The notes under the pieces were generated by a model, which was given only the letters and a program-made list of their open reading frames with translations, made no database searches and was not told where the DNA came from. From assembly GCF_900156315.1 (NCBI RefSeq), contig NZ_FTNI01000006.1, forward strand, positions 248,001 through 312,000: 64,000 nt of DNA. The letters are read 5' to 3'. The position numbers and the translations under genes are program-made. This document shows positions 1-8,148 of this stretch, piece by piece; within the stretch, counting starts at the first letter, position 1; every line of letters starts with the position of its first letter. Source of the stretch: Microbispora rosea. Lineage in GTDB: Bacteria > Actinomycetota > Actinomycetes > Streptosporangiales > Streptosporangiaceae.

Positions 1-285
1 CTGGAAGACCTGGGCCACCGTGAGGACCGGCCGCTCTTCCGACTTCTCCTCGCCGGCACCCCGAATGCGGCAGGGGTTGCGCGGGATGAGCTGGTCGTCC
101 GTCGCGGTCATGAGCACGGCCCGCAGGAACCGGTACGCCTTCGCGATCTCCGTTGCCCCGATGCCGCTGCTCGCCAGGGTCGCGCGCCACTCGCGGACCA
201 TTTCCGTATTGATCTTCCCGAGGGGGACGCTGCCGAAATACGGAGCGACGTGCCGCCGGAGAAGCGCCTGGAGCTGGTTCATGTG
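1..285 (-). pseudogene. Tyrosine recombinase (integrase) fragment, runs off left edge
   Basis: Read on the minus strand, this stretch encodes the N-terminal core-binding part of a phage/AICE-type tyrosine integrase: a segment ALLRRHVAPYFGSVPLGKI, a helix ending in EWRATL, a 'RFLRAVLMTATDDQLIPRNPC' type stretch, and a proline-rich hinge before the catalytic domain, which lies outside the window. There is no start codon of its own: the frame continues upstream, without a stop, into replication-initiator sequence at about 286-390. That indicates a deletion joining rep to int. Whether the catalytic domain is intact beyond base 1 cannot be seen. Confidence 0.7.
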
Positions 286-590
286 GTTGCGCCAGCGCTG
301 TCGTCCGTGGACCGAGCGGAGCAGCCGCACGCCGACCGGGGCCAAGTCGGGATCACCGGGCTTGACCGGTCGCCAGATGTAGCGGTGGGGATCGACCGCT
401 CGTCAGGCAGGCCAAGGGCTTCCAGGACCCAGGTACGCCGGTCCTGCTTGTGCTCGGTCAGCGTCTTGTTCGACCACTTCCGGGAGACGAGCACGCGGCG
501 GCCCGCGTAGCCGAGGTGATCGGGCGTGTGCGCGAGCTGGCTCGCTTTCGCGGAGCTGTCTTCGAAGATCCCGAGTCCGGATAGCTACGC
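286..590 (-). pseudogene. RepSA-like replication initiator C-terminal remnant
   Basis: The minus strand carries a segment with VLVSRKWSNKTL, then DRRTWVLEALGLP, then PHRYIWRPVKPGDPDLAP and VRLLRSV. This order is typical of the C-terminal end of replication initiators from actinomycete integrative elements and plasmids (recalled family resemblance). The two halves are in different frames, with a shift near 390-400, and a stop lies near 588, so no intact gene exists. The 3' part reads straight into the integrase fragment. The remnant suggests an old integrated AICE whose rep-xis-int end has collapsed. Confidence 0.6.
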
Positions 591-623
591 TGGATGCGCA
601 AGCTGGGGGAGGTTGCGATTTGT

Positions 624-1514
624 ATGGGTGACGGGCACGGGCCCGGACGGTCTGAGCAGGAGGACCCGCTCGGAGCCGAATGGGAGAGGCACCGGCCCGC
701 GGTTTTCGGTGTGGCCTACCGGCTGCTGGGGAGTGTGGCCGATGCCGAGGATGTGACCCAGGACGTGTGGCTGCGGGCCACCGGAGCGGATCTGCGAGAC
801 ATCGGTGATCTGCAGGCCTGGCTGGTGACGGTGGCCGCGCGGCGGTCGTACGACATCCTCAAGAGTGCCCGTTTCCGCCGGGAGACCTATGTCGGGCCGT
901 GGCTGCCGGAGCCGCTGCTGACAGGGCCGGACGCGTCGCAGCCGGTTCTCGTCGACGAGTCCATCAGTTCGGCGATGCTGCTGATCATGGAAGAGCTGAG
1001 CCCCCCGGAACGGGTGGCCTTCGTCCTGCACGATGTCTTCGGCCTTGAGTTCGCCCGGATCGCCGAAGTGCTGGACGTCTCCGGGCCCGGTGCCCGGCAG
1101 CTCGCCTCGCGGGCACGACGGCGGGTGGCCAAGGCGAAGCAGTCCACGCCGCAGGCGTCGGAGGCGGAGCGCGAACGCGTCCTCACGGTCTTCCGCGCCG
1201 CCTACGAGGCCGGGGACCTGGCCGGCCTGGTCAGGCTGCTGCACCCGGACGCCGTATACGTCACCGATGGCGGCGGCAAGGTTTCCGCGGCACGCAAGCT
1301 CATCCACGGCGGTGAGCGCATCGCCGAGGTGATGGTGCGTGTGGGGCGCCAGTGGCACCTGGACCGCATCGACGTCGTCGAGGTCGGCGGCGAGCTCGCC
1401 CTCGTGTTCCACCGGGAGGGCCGGGTCTACTCCGTCGACACGGTCCAGATCGCAGACGGTCTGATCACCGCGTACCGCAGGGTTATCAATCCCGACAAAC
1501 TCGTGCGCGTCTGA
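624..1514 (+). CDS. sigJ: ECF41-family RNA polymerase sigma factor (SigJ-like)
   Basis: A 296-aa extracytoplasmic-function sigma factor that directs RNA polymerase to ECF41 promoters. Sigma-2 (about residues 20-85, EDVTQDVWLR) and sigma-4 (about 125-180, VAFVLHDVFGLEFARIAEVL) are followed by a fused SnoaL-like C-terminal domain with the ECF41 hallmarks: linker YVGPWLPEP, DGGGK and the terminal NPDKL. In this family the C-terminal domain replaces an anti-sigma factor. ATG 624 is preferred over ATG 594 because GGGGGAGG lies at 605-612. The three genes downstream match the conserved ECF41 partners, and an ECF41 promoter begins three bases after the stop codon. Confidence 0.93.
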   Translation: MGDGHGPGRSEQEDPLGAEWERHRPAVFGVAYRLLGSVADAEDVTQDVWLRATGADLRDIGDLQAWLVTVAARRSYDILKSARFRRETYVGPWLPEPLLTGPDASQPVLVDESISSAMLLIMEELSPPERVAFVLHDVFGLEFARIAEVLDVSGPGARQLASRARRRVAKAKQSTPQASEAERERVLTVFRAAYEAGDLAGLVRLLHPDAVYVTDGGGKVSAARKLIHGGERIAEVMVRVGRQWHLDRIDVVEVGGELALVFHREGRVYSVDTVQIADGLITAYRRVINPDKLVRV

Positions 1515-1516
1515 GC

Positions 1517-1543
1517 TGTCACACCCGGAGGGGCTACCTCGTC
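1517..1543 (+). promoter_or_regulatory. ECF41 promoter for the oxidoreductase-cupin-AhpD operon
   Basis: TGTCACA at 1517-1523 is separated by exactly 16 bases from CGTC at 1540-1543. This matches the published ECF41 target signature TGTCACA-N16-CGTC. It lies directly after the sigma gene and about 170 bases before the oxidoreductase start, so the sigma factor most likely controls the downstream genes. The rest of the leader (1544-1712) shows nothing else recognisable. Confidence 0.9.
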
Positions 1544-1712
1544 TCCCTGATGAGAACGCAAAACGGGCGACGAAGGAATACACGACAGCAGGTGGGTCGA
1601 TCCTGCAGAACGGCATACATCCACCTGCTGCGTCACCCCGATGACGAGCCGCTGTGAGTCCTGCGTGTGAACAGGCTGTGCGCTCGAGTCGCCCCTCCCA
1701 GTAAGGACCTGT

Positions 1713-2633
1713 ATGCAAGCCATCACTGTGCGAGACCGTAACGCCGGTCTTGCCGGGATGTCCCTGACGGACATGCCCTACCCCCATGCGGCCGAGAACG
1801 ACGTCATCGTGCGGGTGCACGCCGCCGGCTTCACCCCTGGCGAGCTGGACTGGCCCGCCACGTGGACCGATCGCGCCGGCCGCGACAGGACGCCGAGCGT
1901 GCCCGGGCACGAGCTGTCCGGTGTCGTCGTAGAGCTGGGGTACGGCACCACCGGCCTGAGCGTCGGACAGCGGGTGTTCGGCCTGGCCGACTGGACCCGC
2001 AACGGCACGCTCGCCGAGTACACCGCGGTGGAGGCACGCAACCTCGCCCCGCTGCCGGCGGACATCGACCACACCGTGGCCGCCGCGCTGCCGATCTCCG
2101 GGCTGACCGCCTGGCAGGGCCTGTTCGACCACGGCCGCCTCACCACGGGCCAGACCGTCCTGATCCACGGCGCCGCGGGCGGAGTCGGCTCGATCGCGGT
2201 ACAGCTCGCGCGCGAGGCCGGCGCCCGAGTGATCGGCACCGGCCGGGCCGCCGACCGGGACGGGGTACTCGGTCTCGGCGCCGACACCTTCGTCGACCTG
2301 CAGACTGAGAAGCTCGAGGACGTCGGCGAGGTCGACGTCGTGTTCGATGTGATCGGCGGCGACATCCTCGACCGCTCGGCCGCGCTGGTGCGCGCCGGCG
2401 GCACGCTCGTCACCATCGTCCTGCCGCCCAAGGTCCAGCCCAGGGACGGGCGGGCGGTCTTCTTCGTCGTCGAACCCGACCGCGCCCGGCTCGCCGACCT
2501 CGCCACACGGCTGAGGGACGGCCGGCTCAAGCCGCTCGTCGGTGCTGTGCGGCCGCTCGCCGAGGCACCCGCGGCGTTCGCCCCCGGCAGGCGCATCCCC
2601 GGCAAGACGATCATCCGTGTCACGGAAGACTGA
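1713..2633 (+). CDS. NAD(P)-dependent quinone-oxidoreductase-like MDR protein
   Basis: A 306-aa zinc-free medium-chain dehydrogenase/reductase. The GroES-like N-terminal half has PGHELSG near residue 65. The Rossmann half has the nucleotide-binding loop GAAGGVGS near residues 152-159. It lacks the structural-zinc cysteine cluster of true alcohol dehydrogenases, so a quinone or enone reductase role is more likely. GTAAGGACC precedes ATG 1713. It is first in the unit behind the ECF41 promoter and corresponds to the 'oxidoreductase' of the conserved carboxymuconolactone decarboxylase/oxidoreductase/epimerase set. The substrate is unknown. Confidence 0.88.
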   Translation: MQAITVRDRNAGLAGMSLTDMPYPHAAENDVIVRVHAAGFTPGELDWPATWTDRAGRDRTPSVPGHELSGVVVELGYGTTGLSVGQRVFGLADWTRNGTLAEYTAVEARNLAPLPADIDHTVAAALPISGLTAWQGLFDHGRLTTGQTVLIHGAAGGVGSIAVQLAREAGARVIGTGRAADRDGVLGLGADTFVDLQTEKLEDVGEVDVVFDVIGGDILDRSAALVRAGGTLVTIVLPPKVQPRDGRAVFFVVEPDRARLADLATRLRDGRLKPLVGAVRPLAEAPAAFAPGRRIPGKTIIRVTED

Positions 2634-2647
2634 GTAGGAGAGCCATC

Positions 2648-3148
2648 GTGATTGGAACGCGGATTGCCGGTGGCCTTCTGGCTGTCGGCCTGGTGGCCAC
2701 GGTCACCGGATGCGCTTCGACAGCAGAGCCCGCAATGAGCAAGGCGTCAGTCGCCGCCGCGAAACCTGTGACTGCCAAGGCGCCGTCCGCCGCCGCGGTT
2801 TCGAAGCCACCGTCCGAAACCCTGACGCCTCTGCTCACACAGGCGCTTCCGAACGTCAAGGGCAAGACGTTCACCTCGGCGATCGTCACCCTCCCACCGA
2901 CTGCACGCGCGATGCCGCACCGGCACGGCTCGGCGTTCGTCTACGCCTTCGTGCTCGAGGGCACTGTTCGCAGCCAGGTCACCGGCGAGCCGGTGCGTAC
3001 GTTCCATCAGGGCGAGAACTGGGTCGAGCAGCCGGGCGCCCACCACCAGCTCACGGAAAATCCCAGTCAGACGGAACCGGCGAAGCTGCTGGTCGTCTTC
3101 GTCTCCAACACCGGAGAAGAGCTCAAGGTCAACGACCCGGGCTCATAG
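2648..3148 (+). CDS. Cupin-domain lipoprotein
   Basis: A 166-aa protein with an N-terminal lipoprotein signal: hydrophobic run to about residue 20 and lipobox VTGC with the acceptor Cys near 22. An Ala/Lys/Pro-rich tether to about residue 55 leads to a single cupin barrel. Metal-binding residues are visible in MPHRHGSAF and, after the second strand set, PGAHHQL. It is therefore probably a membrane-anchored extracellular metal cupin. GTG 2648 follows GTAGGAG at good spacing and lies 14 bases after the oxidoreductase stop, so they are co-transcribed. The same cupin appears in many ECF41 clusters (inference from memory). Confidence 0.85.
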   Translation: MIGTRIAGGLLAVGLVATVTGCASTAEPAMSKASVAAAKPVTAKAPSAAAVSKPPSETLTPLLTQALPNVKGKTFTSAIVTLPPTARAMPHRHGSAFVYAFVLEGTVRSQVTGEPVRTFHQGENWVEQPGAHHQLTENPSQTEPAKLLVVFVSNTGEELKVNDPGS

Positions 3149-3224
3149 CCCTGGGCACGCAGCGGGCGGCAACACTCCGCACGAACTCTGCCCCTGCCAG
3201 AACACACACCACCCGCCACCAAGA

Positions 3225-3241
3225 CGCGCCCGAAGGGCGCG
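3225..3241. other. GC hairpin between cupin and AhpD-like genes
   Basis: CGCGCCC (3225-3231) and GGGCGCG (3235-3241) form a perfect 7-bp stem with a GAA loop, 30 bases before the AhpD-like start codon. No T-run follows. It could partly terminate or process the operon mRNA, but function is not shown by sequence. Confidence 0.4.
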
Positions 3242-3270
3242 GCGCAGACCACCAAGGAATCAAAGAAACC

Positions 3271-3729
3271 ATGACCAACCACCAGCGCGTCAACATCGGC
3301 GAGCAGCACCCGGCCGCCTACAAGGCCCTCATCGCCCTGTCGTCGGAGGTGGAAGAGGCCGCTGCCGCGGCGGGCCTCAACCCGCTCCTGGTCGAGCTGC
3401 TGAGGATCCGCGCCTCCCAGATCAACGGCTGCGCGTTCTGCCTGCGCATGCACACCCGCGCCGCCCTGAAGAAGGGCGAGAATCCCGACCGGATCGCCGT
3501 GCTGCCCGCCTGGGCAGAGACCGACTACTTCTCCGAGACCGACCGCGCCGCCCTCCGCCTGACCGAGGCGATCACACGCGTGCCGGACGGACACGTCAGC
3601 GACGAGGACTTCGACGCCGCCGCGGCCGTACTCACCGCAGACCAGATCTCGGCAGTCGCCTGGCTGGCAACCGTGATGAACGCCTTCAACCGCGTCGCGA
3701 TCACGAGCCGGTACCCCGTCGGCGGCTGA
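3271..3729 (+). CDS. Carboxymuconolactone decarboxylase/AhpD-family protein
   Basis: A 152-aa AhpD-fold protein, the usual last member of ECF41-controlled clusters. The redox/proton-relay motif is complete: Glu42, then Cys54 and Cys57 in NGCAFC and His61. This supports an alkylhydroperoxidase-like peroxidase activity, perhaps handling radical or peroxide stress. ATG 3271 follows AAGGAATC. Family length is typical. It lies 122 bases after the cupin gene, with a small hairpin in between. Confidence 0.9.
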   Translation: MTNHQRVNIGEQHPAAYKALIALSSEVEEAAAAAGLNPLLVELLRIRASQINGCAFCLRMHTRAALKKGENPDRIAVLPAWAETDYFSETDRAALRLTEAITRVPDGHVSDEDFDAAAAVLTADQISAVAWLATVMNAFNRVAITSRYPVGG

Positions 3730-3801
3730 CCTCCACGGTGACACCGGCCCGTCCGGTTGTCTCGGCTCCGGAATATTTGCACTAGTAACAGGATGTATGT
3801 A

Positions 3802-5205
3802 ATGACTTTCGACGATTCGTCCCTGCCGCCGGTCCTTCCGGAAGATGCCGCGGCCCTCGTGGCCGCGGTGGCAGGTTCGGTTCTGCTGCCGGGCGACGCG
3901 GGATACGACGAGGAACGCGCCGTCTTCAACCTGAATCACGAGCTGGTGCCCGCGTTGATCGTGGTGGCGGAGAGCGCTGCCGATGTCCAGGCAGCCGTCG
4001 CGTTCGCGGCGGGGCAGCACCGGCCGGTCCTGGTGAAGACCACCGGCCACCAGATGGTCGGCCCGGCGCACGGCGCCGTCGTGATCGCGACCCATCGGAT
4101 GAATGACGTGGCCATCGACTCGGTCGGCCGCACTGCCCGGGTCGGCGCCGGAGCGATATGGTCCGAGGTCGTCGAGAGGGCGGCCAAGGACGGGCTGGCC
4201 CCGCTGAACGGGTCGAATCCCACGGTGGGAGTCTCCGGTTACACCCTGGGCGGCGGCCTCAGCCCGACCCTCGGCCGCTCCCAGGGCTACGCCGCCGACC
4301 ATGTGCGCTCGCTCGAGGTGGTGACCGCGGACGGCGAACTGCGGCATGTCGACGCGGAGTCCGAACCCGAACTGTTCTGGGCGCTGCGCGGCGGCAAGGG
4401 TAACTTCGGAGTGGTCACCGCGCTGGAATTCGCCTTGTTCCCGGTGCCCCGCCTCTACGGCGGCGGCATCTACTTCCCCGGTGAGCGGATGGCCGACGTG
4501 CTGCGCGCCTGGACCGCCTGGCACCCCGGCACACCGGAGACCATGATCTCGTCGTTCGCCGTGCTGCGGCTGCCACCGCTGCCCGAACTGCCCGAACCGC
4601 TACGCGGGGCGTTCGTGGTGTCTCTGCGGTTCGCCTACAACGGCACGGCCGAGGACGGTGAGCGGATGATAGCGCCGCTGCGGGCGGTAGCTCCGGCGGT
4701 CCTGGACACCGTGAGGGACATGCCGTACGCCGAGGTCGCGTCGATCCACGACGAGCCGACCGACCCGTTGCCCTACTACGAACGGGGCATCATGCTGCGG
4801 GAGTTCCCCGCGGAGGCGCAGGACAAGCTGGTCGAACTCGTCGGCCCGGGCTCCGAAACGACCCTGTGGATCGCCGAACTGCGTGCCCTGGGCGGGGCGT
4901 GGGACCGGGAGCCGGCGGTGCCCAACGCCGTGGCGACCAGGGGCCTGCCGTACAGCCTGTTGGGCGTCGAGGTCGGTCCGCTGTCGGAGGAGCAGCGGCT
5001 CAAGGAGTCGGTCGCCGCGCTGCTCGACGGAATGGAGCCCTGGCGGGGCGACCGGCGGCTGGTGAACAACCTCGCGCCGGATGAGGCTACCGACGCCGCC
5101 GCGATCTACGGCCCGGAGCGCTACGAGCGCCTGGCGGCCGTCAAGAAGACCTACGACCCGGCCAACATGTTCCGGATCAACCACAACGTGGCGCCGGCCG
5201 CCTGA
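3802..5205 (+). CDS. BBE-like FAD-binding oxidoreductase
   Basis: A 467-aa flavin oxidase of the berberine-bridge/FAD_binding_4 family. The PP-loop/FAD domain covers about residues 45-215. His83 in TTGHQM is the expected 8-alpha-histidyl FAD anchor. The second covalent anchor, usually Cys, is absent (TVGVSGYTLGGG), so flavin is probably singly attached. The C-terminal BBE signature YDPANMFRINHN ends the protein. ATG 3802 is preferred for its ACAGGA; ATG 3793 is also possible. It has no signal peptide. A paralogue sits at 53768-55144. It lies 72 bases after the AhpD-like gene and may belong to the ECF41 regulon by read-through. Confidence 0.88.
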   Translation: MTFDDSSLPPVLPEDAAALVAAVAGSVLLPGDAGYDEERAVFNLNHELVPALIVVAESAADVQAAVAFAAGQHRPVLVKTTGHQMVGPAHGAVVIATHRMNDVAIDSVGRTARVGAGAIWSEVVERAAKDGLAPLNGSNPTVGVSGYTLGGGLSPTLGRSQGYAADHVRSLEVVTADGELRHVDAESEPELFWALRGGKGNFGVVTALEFALFPVPRLYGGGIYFPGERMADVLRAWTAWHPGTPETMISSFAVLRLPPLPELPEPLRGAFVVSLRFAYNGTAEDGERMIAPLRAVAPAVLDTVRDMPYAEVASIHDEPTDPLPYYERGIMLREFPAEAQDKLVELVGPGSETTLWIAELRALGGAWDREPAVPNAVATRGLPYSLLGVEVGPLSEEQRLKESVAALLDGMEPWRGDRRLVNNLAPDEATDAAAIYGPERYERLAAVKKTYDPANMFRINHNVAPAA

Positions 5206-5550
5206 TCAGACACTGGCCGACCGGGCGGGGCCGGACGTGATCAATTCGTCGATCATGTCCGGCACCACCGCTCTCGAGTAGAGCCAGTCCTGCTCGGTGT
5301 CGCAGCCGATCCGGCGCCGGGCGGCCACCAGCTCGGCCAGGTCGCTGGAGGTGATCCCGGGCTCCGGACCTGCGTCGATGCGGTCTTGTCTGCGCCAGTT
5401 GCAGCTGGTCTGGTCGCTGATCTGCAGATCGGCGGCCACCTGCTGCACGGTGCGGTCCGCCTTCAGCAGGTCCAGGACTCTGCGACGGAACTCGGGGGGT
5501 GGGATCTGACCGCCTTGAAGTGGCACGATGCCTGCATGCAGCTTGATCAA
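5206..5550 (-). pseudogene. IS3-family orfA (transposase HTH) remnant
   Basis: The minus-strand protein (TTG start at 5550) has the N-terminal helix-turn-helix of IS3-type OrfA: PPEFRRRVLDLL, then VAADLQISDQT and WRRQDRID. It also has a piece resembling LTSAELAELVAARRRI, where the normal protein would continue with a leucine zipper. Here it switches to an unrelated tail ending TSGPARSASV. No orfB (DDE domain) follows, so the element is dead. The stop abuts the FAD oxidase stop codon, so the insertion or its deletion defines the 3' edge of that gene. Confidence 0.7.
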
Positions 5551-5645
5551 ACCCTTGTCGACGCAGCCATCGCACAGATGGATCGACGATGGCCGGCTGA
5601 TGAGCCAGGTGGTGCTGCCGCCGTCTACTTGGAGGACGGGAAGAT
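5536..5645 (+). pseudogene. Cytidine deaminase-like N-terminal fragment
   Basis: ATG 5536 opens a peptide MQLDQTLVDAAIAQM followed by WPADEPGGAAAVYLEDGKI. This resembles the first 35 or so residues of actinomycete cytidine-deaminase-type proteins (recalled similarity), before the zinc-binding motifs. After GKI the sequence changes abruptly into an NADH-dehydrogenase-like segment in another frame. The fragment overlaps the start of the transposase remnant on the other strand. It is a broken 5' end, not a gene. Confidence 0.5.
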
Positions 5646-6239
5646 CCGCTGCGCGACCTCTACGCGGGCACCGGCGTACAGGTCCGGACCGCGCGGGTCA
5701 CCGCTGTCGATGTGGAAGGCAAGACCGTCGACCTCGGCGGTGAGACCCTCGCCTATGACACCCGCGTGTACGCCCTGGGCAGCGCCGGCGCCGATCACGG
5801 CGTCCCTGGTGTCGCGGAGCACGCCTACAACGTGGCCGGCAAGCAGGCCGCTCTCCGGCTGCGGGCGCGCCTGAGCGAGGTGAAGCCCGGTGGGACCGTG
5901 CTGATCGTGGGCGGCGGCCTGACCGGTATCGAGGCGGCCACCGAGATCGCCGAAGCCCACCCGGACCTTGAGGTGGCCATCGCCGCCCGCGGCCGCGTCG
6001 GCGGCTGGCTCAGCGACAAGGCGCAGCGCCACTTGCGCGGGGCCTTGGACCGCTCGGCATCACGGTTCACGACCATGCCGACATCACGCGCGTCGAAGCG
6101 GACCGCCGCCCGCATCAAGGAGATGATCTGCGCCAGCGCGGCCTGGAGCGTCTCCCACCCCACCATGATGCTGCCGAGCCGCCGCCACCTCGCGGTCACG
6201 GGCGCAGTGGACACCCGACGACCCCTCAAGCGGTCATGA
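5646..6239 (+). pseudogene. NADH dehydrogenase-like FAD oxidoreductase, truncated and frameshifted
   Basis: The readable part begins mid-protein with RDLYAGTGVQV. It includes a typical two-dinucleotide-fold segment (VDLGGETLAYDTRVYALGS) and the NAD-binding motif VLIVGGGLTGIEAATEIAE, as in NDH-2/AIF-like flavoproteins. The N-terminal FAD-binding glycine motif is missing. Near 6052 the frame shifts: the other frame continues LGITVHDHADITRVEADR. A deletion then leads to the family C-terminus IKEMICASAAW...SHPTMMLPSRRR-like. It therefore carries at least three lesions and is non-functional. Confidence 0.75.
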
Positions 6240-6282
6240 CGAAGGGCGTTGCGATTGCCTGAGTCGCGCCGGGCCCCGTGCG

Positions 6283-6294
6283 TACGCTGGTGGC
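6283..6294 (+). promoter_or_regulatory. -10 element of a probably leaderless transcript
   Basis: TACGCT at 6283-6288 matches the TANNNT -10 consensus of actinobacterial sigma-A promoters. It is followed by exactly six bases and ATG 6295, the geometry of a leaderless mRNA. No Shine-Dalgarno sequence is seen. Confidence 0.5.
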
Positions 6295-6519
6295 ATGAGC
6301 GCGCAACCACAGGAGCTCACTCCTGCAGGTCCTCTTCCAGAGCAGAATCTGTGCGCAATTCGTAGGGCTTTGGTCGTGCCGCAGGACCGAGATGGGTTCG
6401 ACTCAGGTCTCGACGTCGTCCTGGCTGAGGTCCGCGCGAGTCCGGACCTCTGGGGTCGAGCGGAAGCCGATCGTCAGCATGGTCTCCCCCTGGTCCGAGA
6501 GCACGGCGATGAATGCTGA
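6295..6519 (+). CDS. Small hypothetical protein (weak DUF6247 resemblance)
   Basis: A 74-aa protein beginning MSAQPQELTPAG, with an internal AIRRALVVPQDRDGFDSGLD segment that resembles small DUF6247 proteins (tentative, from memory). Its C-terminal part does not follow the pattern, so a frameshifted ending is possible. The ATG sits six bases after a -10 element, and the stop overlaps the start of the DUF4265 gene, which suggests translational coupling. Function is unknown. Confidence 0.45.
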   Translation: MSAQPQELTPAGPLPEQNLCAIRRALVVPQDRDGFDSGLDVVLAEVRASPDLWGRAEADRQHGLPLVREHGDEC

Positions 6520-6979
6520 TGGCAGAGTGAAAGTCTGGTACCGGTTCGTACCGCGTGAGGGATGGCCGCAGTTCGACCAGGAAGGCGTGTGGGCGACCCC
6601 GCTCGGCGGGGATCTCGCACAGGTGGACAACGTCCCGTTCTTCGTCGACGGCGCTGCCGAGGGCGACATCGTGCGGTTCATCATGGACGCCGATGGCGTC
6701 CGATGGGTCGAGGAGCGCGTCGAATGGTCCGGTAGGTGCACAATCCTCGTGCTGCCGGTCAGTGGGGGGCCGAAGGCGACCGCCAGGGCGGTGCACGAGG
6801 TATTCGCTCCGTTGGGCATCGGAGCGGAGGCGTACAGCGCGGAATTCCCACTCGTCGCTCTCAGCGTGCCTTCCGATGCCGACGTCCGCGCCGTAAAAGC
6901 AGAGCTGAACCGAGGCGTGGAGGCGGGATGGTGGGACTACCAAGAGGCCTGCGTCGGGGATGCTTGGCGTACGGCATAG
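6509..6979 (+). CDS. DUF4265-domain protein
   Basis: A 156-aa protein that matches the DUF4265 pattern: VKVWYRFVPREGWP at the start, an acidic middle (QVDNVPFFVDGAAEGDIV), and a ferredoxin-like C-terminal half with a GIGAEAY segment. Cytoplasmic, no motifs that indicate catalysis. Start ATG 6509 overlaps the end of the 74-aa gene. An upstream in-frame extension to 6392 has poor coding character and was not used. DUF4265 proteins are often near polymorphic toxin or immunity genes, but nothing of that kind is visible here. Confidence 0.7.
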   Translation: MNADGRVKVWYRFVPREGWPQFDQEGVWATPLGGDLAQVDNVPFFVDGAAEGDIVRFIMDADGVRWVEERVEWSGRCTILVLPVSGGPKATARAVHEVFAPLGIGAEAYSAEFPLVALSVPSDADVRAVKAELNRGVEAGWWDYQEACVGDAWRTA

Positions 6980-7122
6980 CAGCCGGGCACGTCCTCTCAT
7001 CCAGGGCGGTCACCGGGTGACGACCGGAGTGGACGAGGCCGGACGGCGGTGGACGATGAGGACCTCAGGCCCAGTCCGGGGCGGGTGGCGCGCTCACGAG
7101 GCCGTCCCGGTCGACGACGGCG

Positions 7123-7158
7123 GGACGTGGCCGAGTCCCGGGTGTCCCGGCCACGTCC
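7123..7158. terminator. Bidirectional hairpin terminator
   Basis: GGACGTGGCC (7123-7132) pairs perfectly with GGCCACGTCC (7149-7158), a 10-bp stem with a 16-base loop. It lies between the convergent DUF4265 and SDR genes. There is no U-tract, as is usual in actinomycetes. Confidence 0.6.
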
Positions 7159-7199
7159 GGCCGCCCGCTCGGATCGGGACGGCGGCGCCGGGGGTGTGA

Positions 7200-7976
7200 T
7201 CAGCTGGCCTCGCCGGTGGGCATGATCGTGACTTGCTGAAGGTTGACCCGTGCCGGCTGGGAGGCGAGGAAACCGACGGTGTGGGCGACGTCCTCCGACG
7301 TCAGCCACTCCATCGTCTGCTTGGAGCCCTCCAGCCACTCCAGCGCCCCGGCGTCGGTGACGTGGCTCTGCAGTTCCGTACCGACGATGCCCGGCTCGAT
7401 CGCCGACACCCGCACCTTCTTCGGGCCCAGCTCCATACGCAGGTGCCGGGACAGGTGCGAGACATAGGCCTTGGTGGCCGAGTAGACGGCGAAGTTCGGG
7501 AAGAGGTTCTGCGCGGCGATCGAGGAAGTGTTGATCAGGTCGCCGACGCCGCGTTCGGCGGCCGCCTCGACCAGCTGGGGAACGAACGCCCCGATGGCGT
7601 TCATCAGGCCGGTGATGTTCAGGTCGATCTGGCGCTGCCACTGGTCGCCGGCCAGCTCCTGAATCGGAGCCGGGAGCATCACGCCTGCGTTGTTGAACAG
7701 CAGGTCCGCGCCGCCCAGGTCGTTCTTCACGCGGCTGGCGGCGGCGCGTACGGCTCGGGCGTCGGTCACGTCGGCGGCGATCGCCAAGGCGGTGCCACCC
7801 TTCTCTTCGATGCGGGAGACCAGCTCGGCGAGCCTGTCTTCGCGCCGGGCCAGCACGGCGACCTTCGCTCCCAGCGATGCCAGGTGCTCAGCGGTCGCTT
7901 CACCGATGCCGCTGGATGCGCCGGTCACGACGGTGACACGGCGGGCAAGCGGGGCGACAGAGGTCTGCGAGGTCAT
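7200..7976 (-). CDS. SDR-family NAD(P)-dependent oxidoreductase
   Basis: A 258-aa classical short-chain dehydrogenase. The cofactor loop is TGASSGIG (residues 18-25), NNAG is near 95-98, and the catalytic Ser151/152, Tyr165 and Lys169 are all present. ATG 7976 is preceded by GGAAGG. It is transcribed divergently from the XRE regulator at 8149, an arrangement common for regulator/SDR pairs, so that regulator probably controls it. The substrate is unknown. Confidence 0.92.
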   Translation of the reverse strand: MTSQTSVAPLARRVTVVTGASSGIGEATAEHLASLGAKVAVLARREDRLAELVSRIEEKGGTALAIAADVTDARAVRAAASRVKNDLGGADLLFNNAGVMLPAPIQELAGDQWQRQIDLNITGLMNAIGAFVPQLVEAAAERGVGDLINTSSIAAQNLFPNFAVYSATKAYVSHLSRHLRMELGPKKVRVSAIEPGIVGTELQSHVTDAGALEWLEGSKQTMEWLTSEDVAHTVGFLASQPARVNLQQVTIMPTGEAS

Positions 7977-8148
7977 GGAGGTACCTTCCGTGGAACTTTC
8001 GGGCGGTGGTCCGTTCATCCGGGCCGCCCATCCAGCACACCACCGCCGGACCCACCGCCAAGAGCACCTGCCGTACCCTGCCGAGACTGGTACCGGCAGG
8101 GCCACCCACACCGGAAACGCCGCACATGCGAGACGTCACACTGGGGGT

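Noticed and set aside
585..2168. 527-codon minus-strand open frame over the sigma factor and oxidoreductase
   Set aside because: It is antisense to two genes with clear family motifs and its protein is Gly/Arg/Asp-rich without any recognisable domain.
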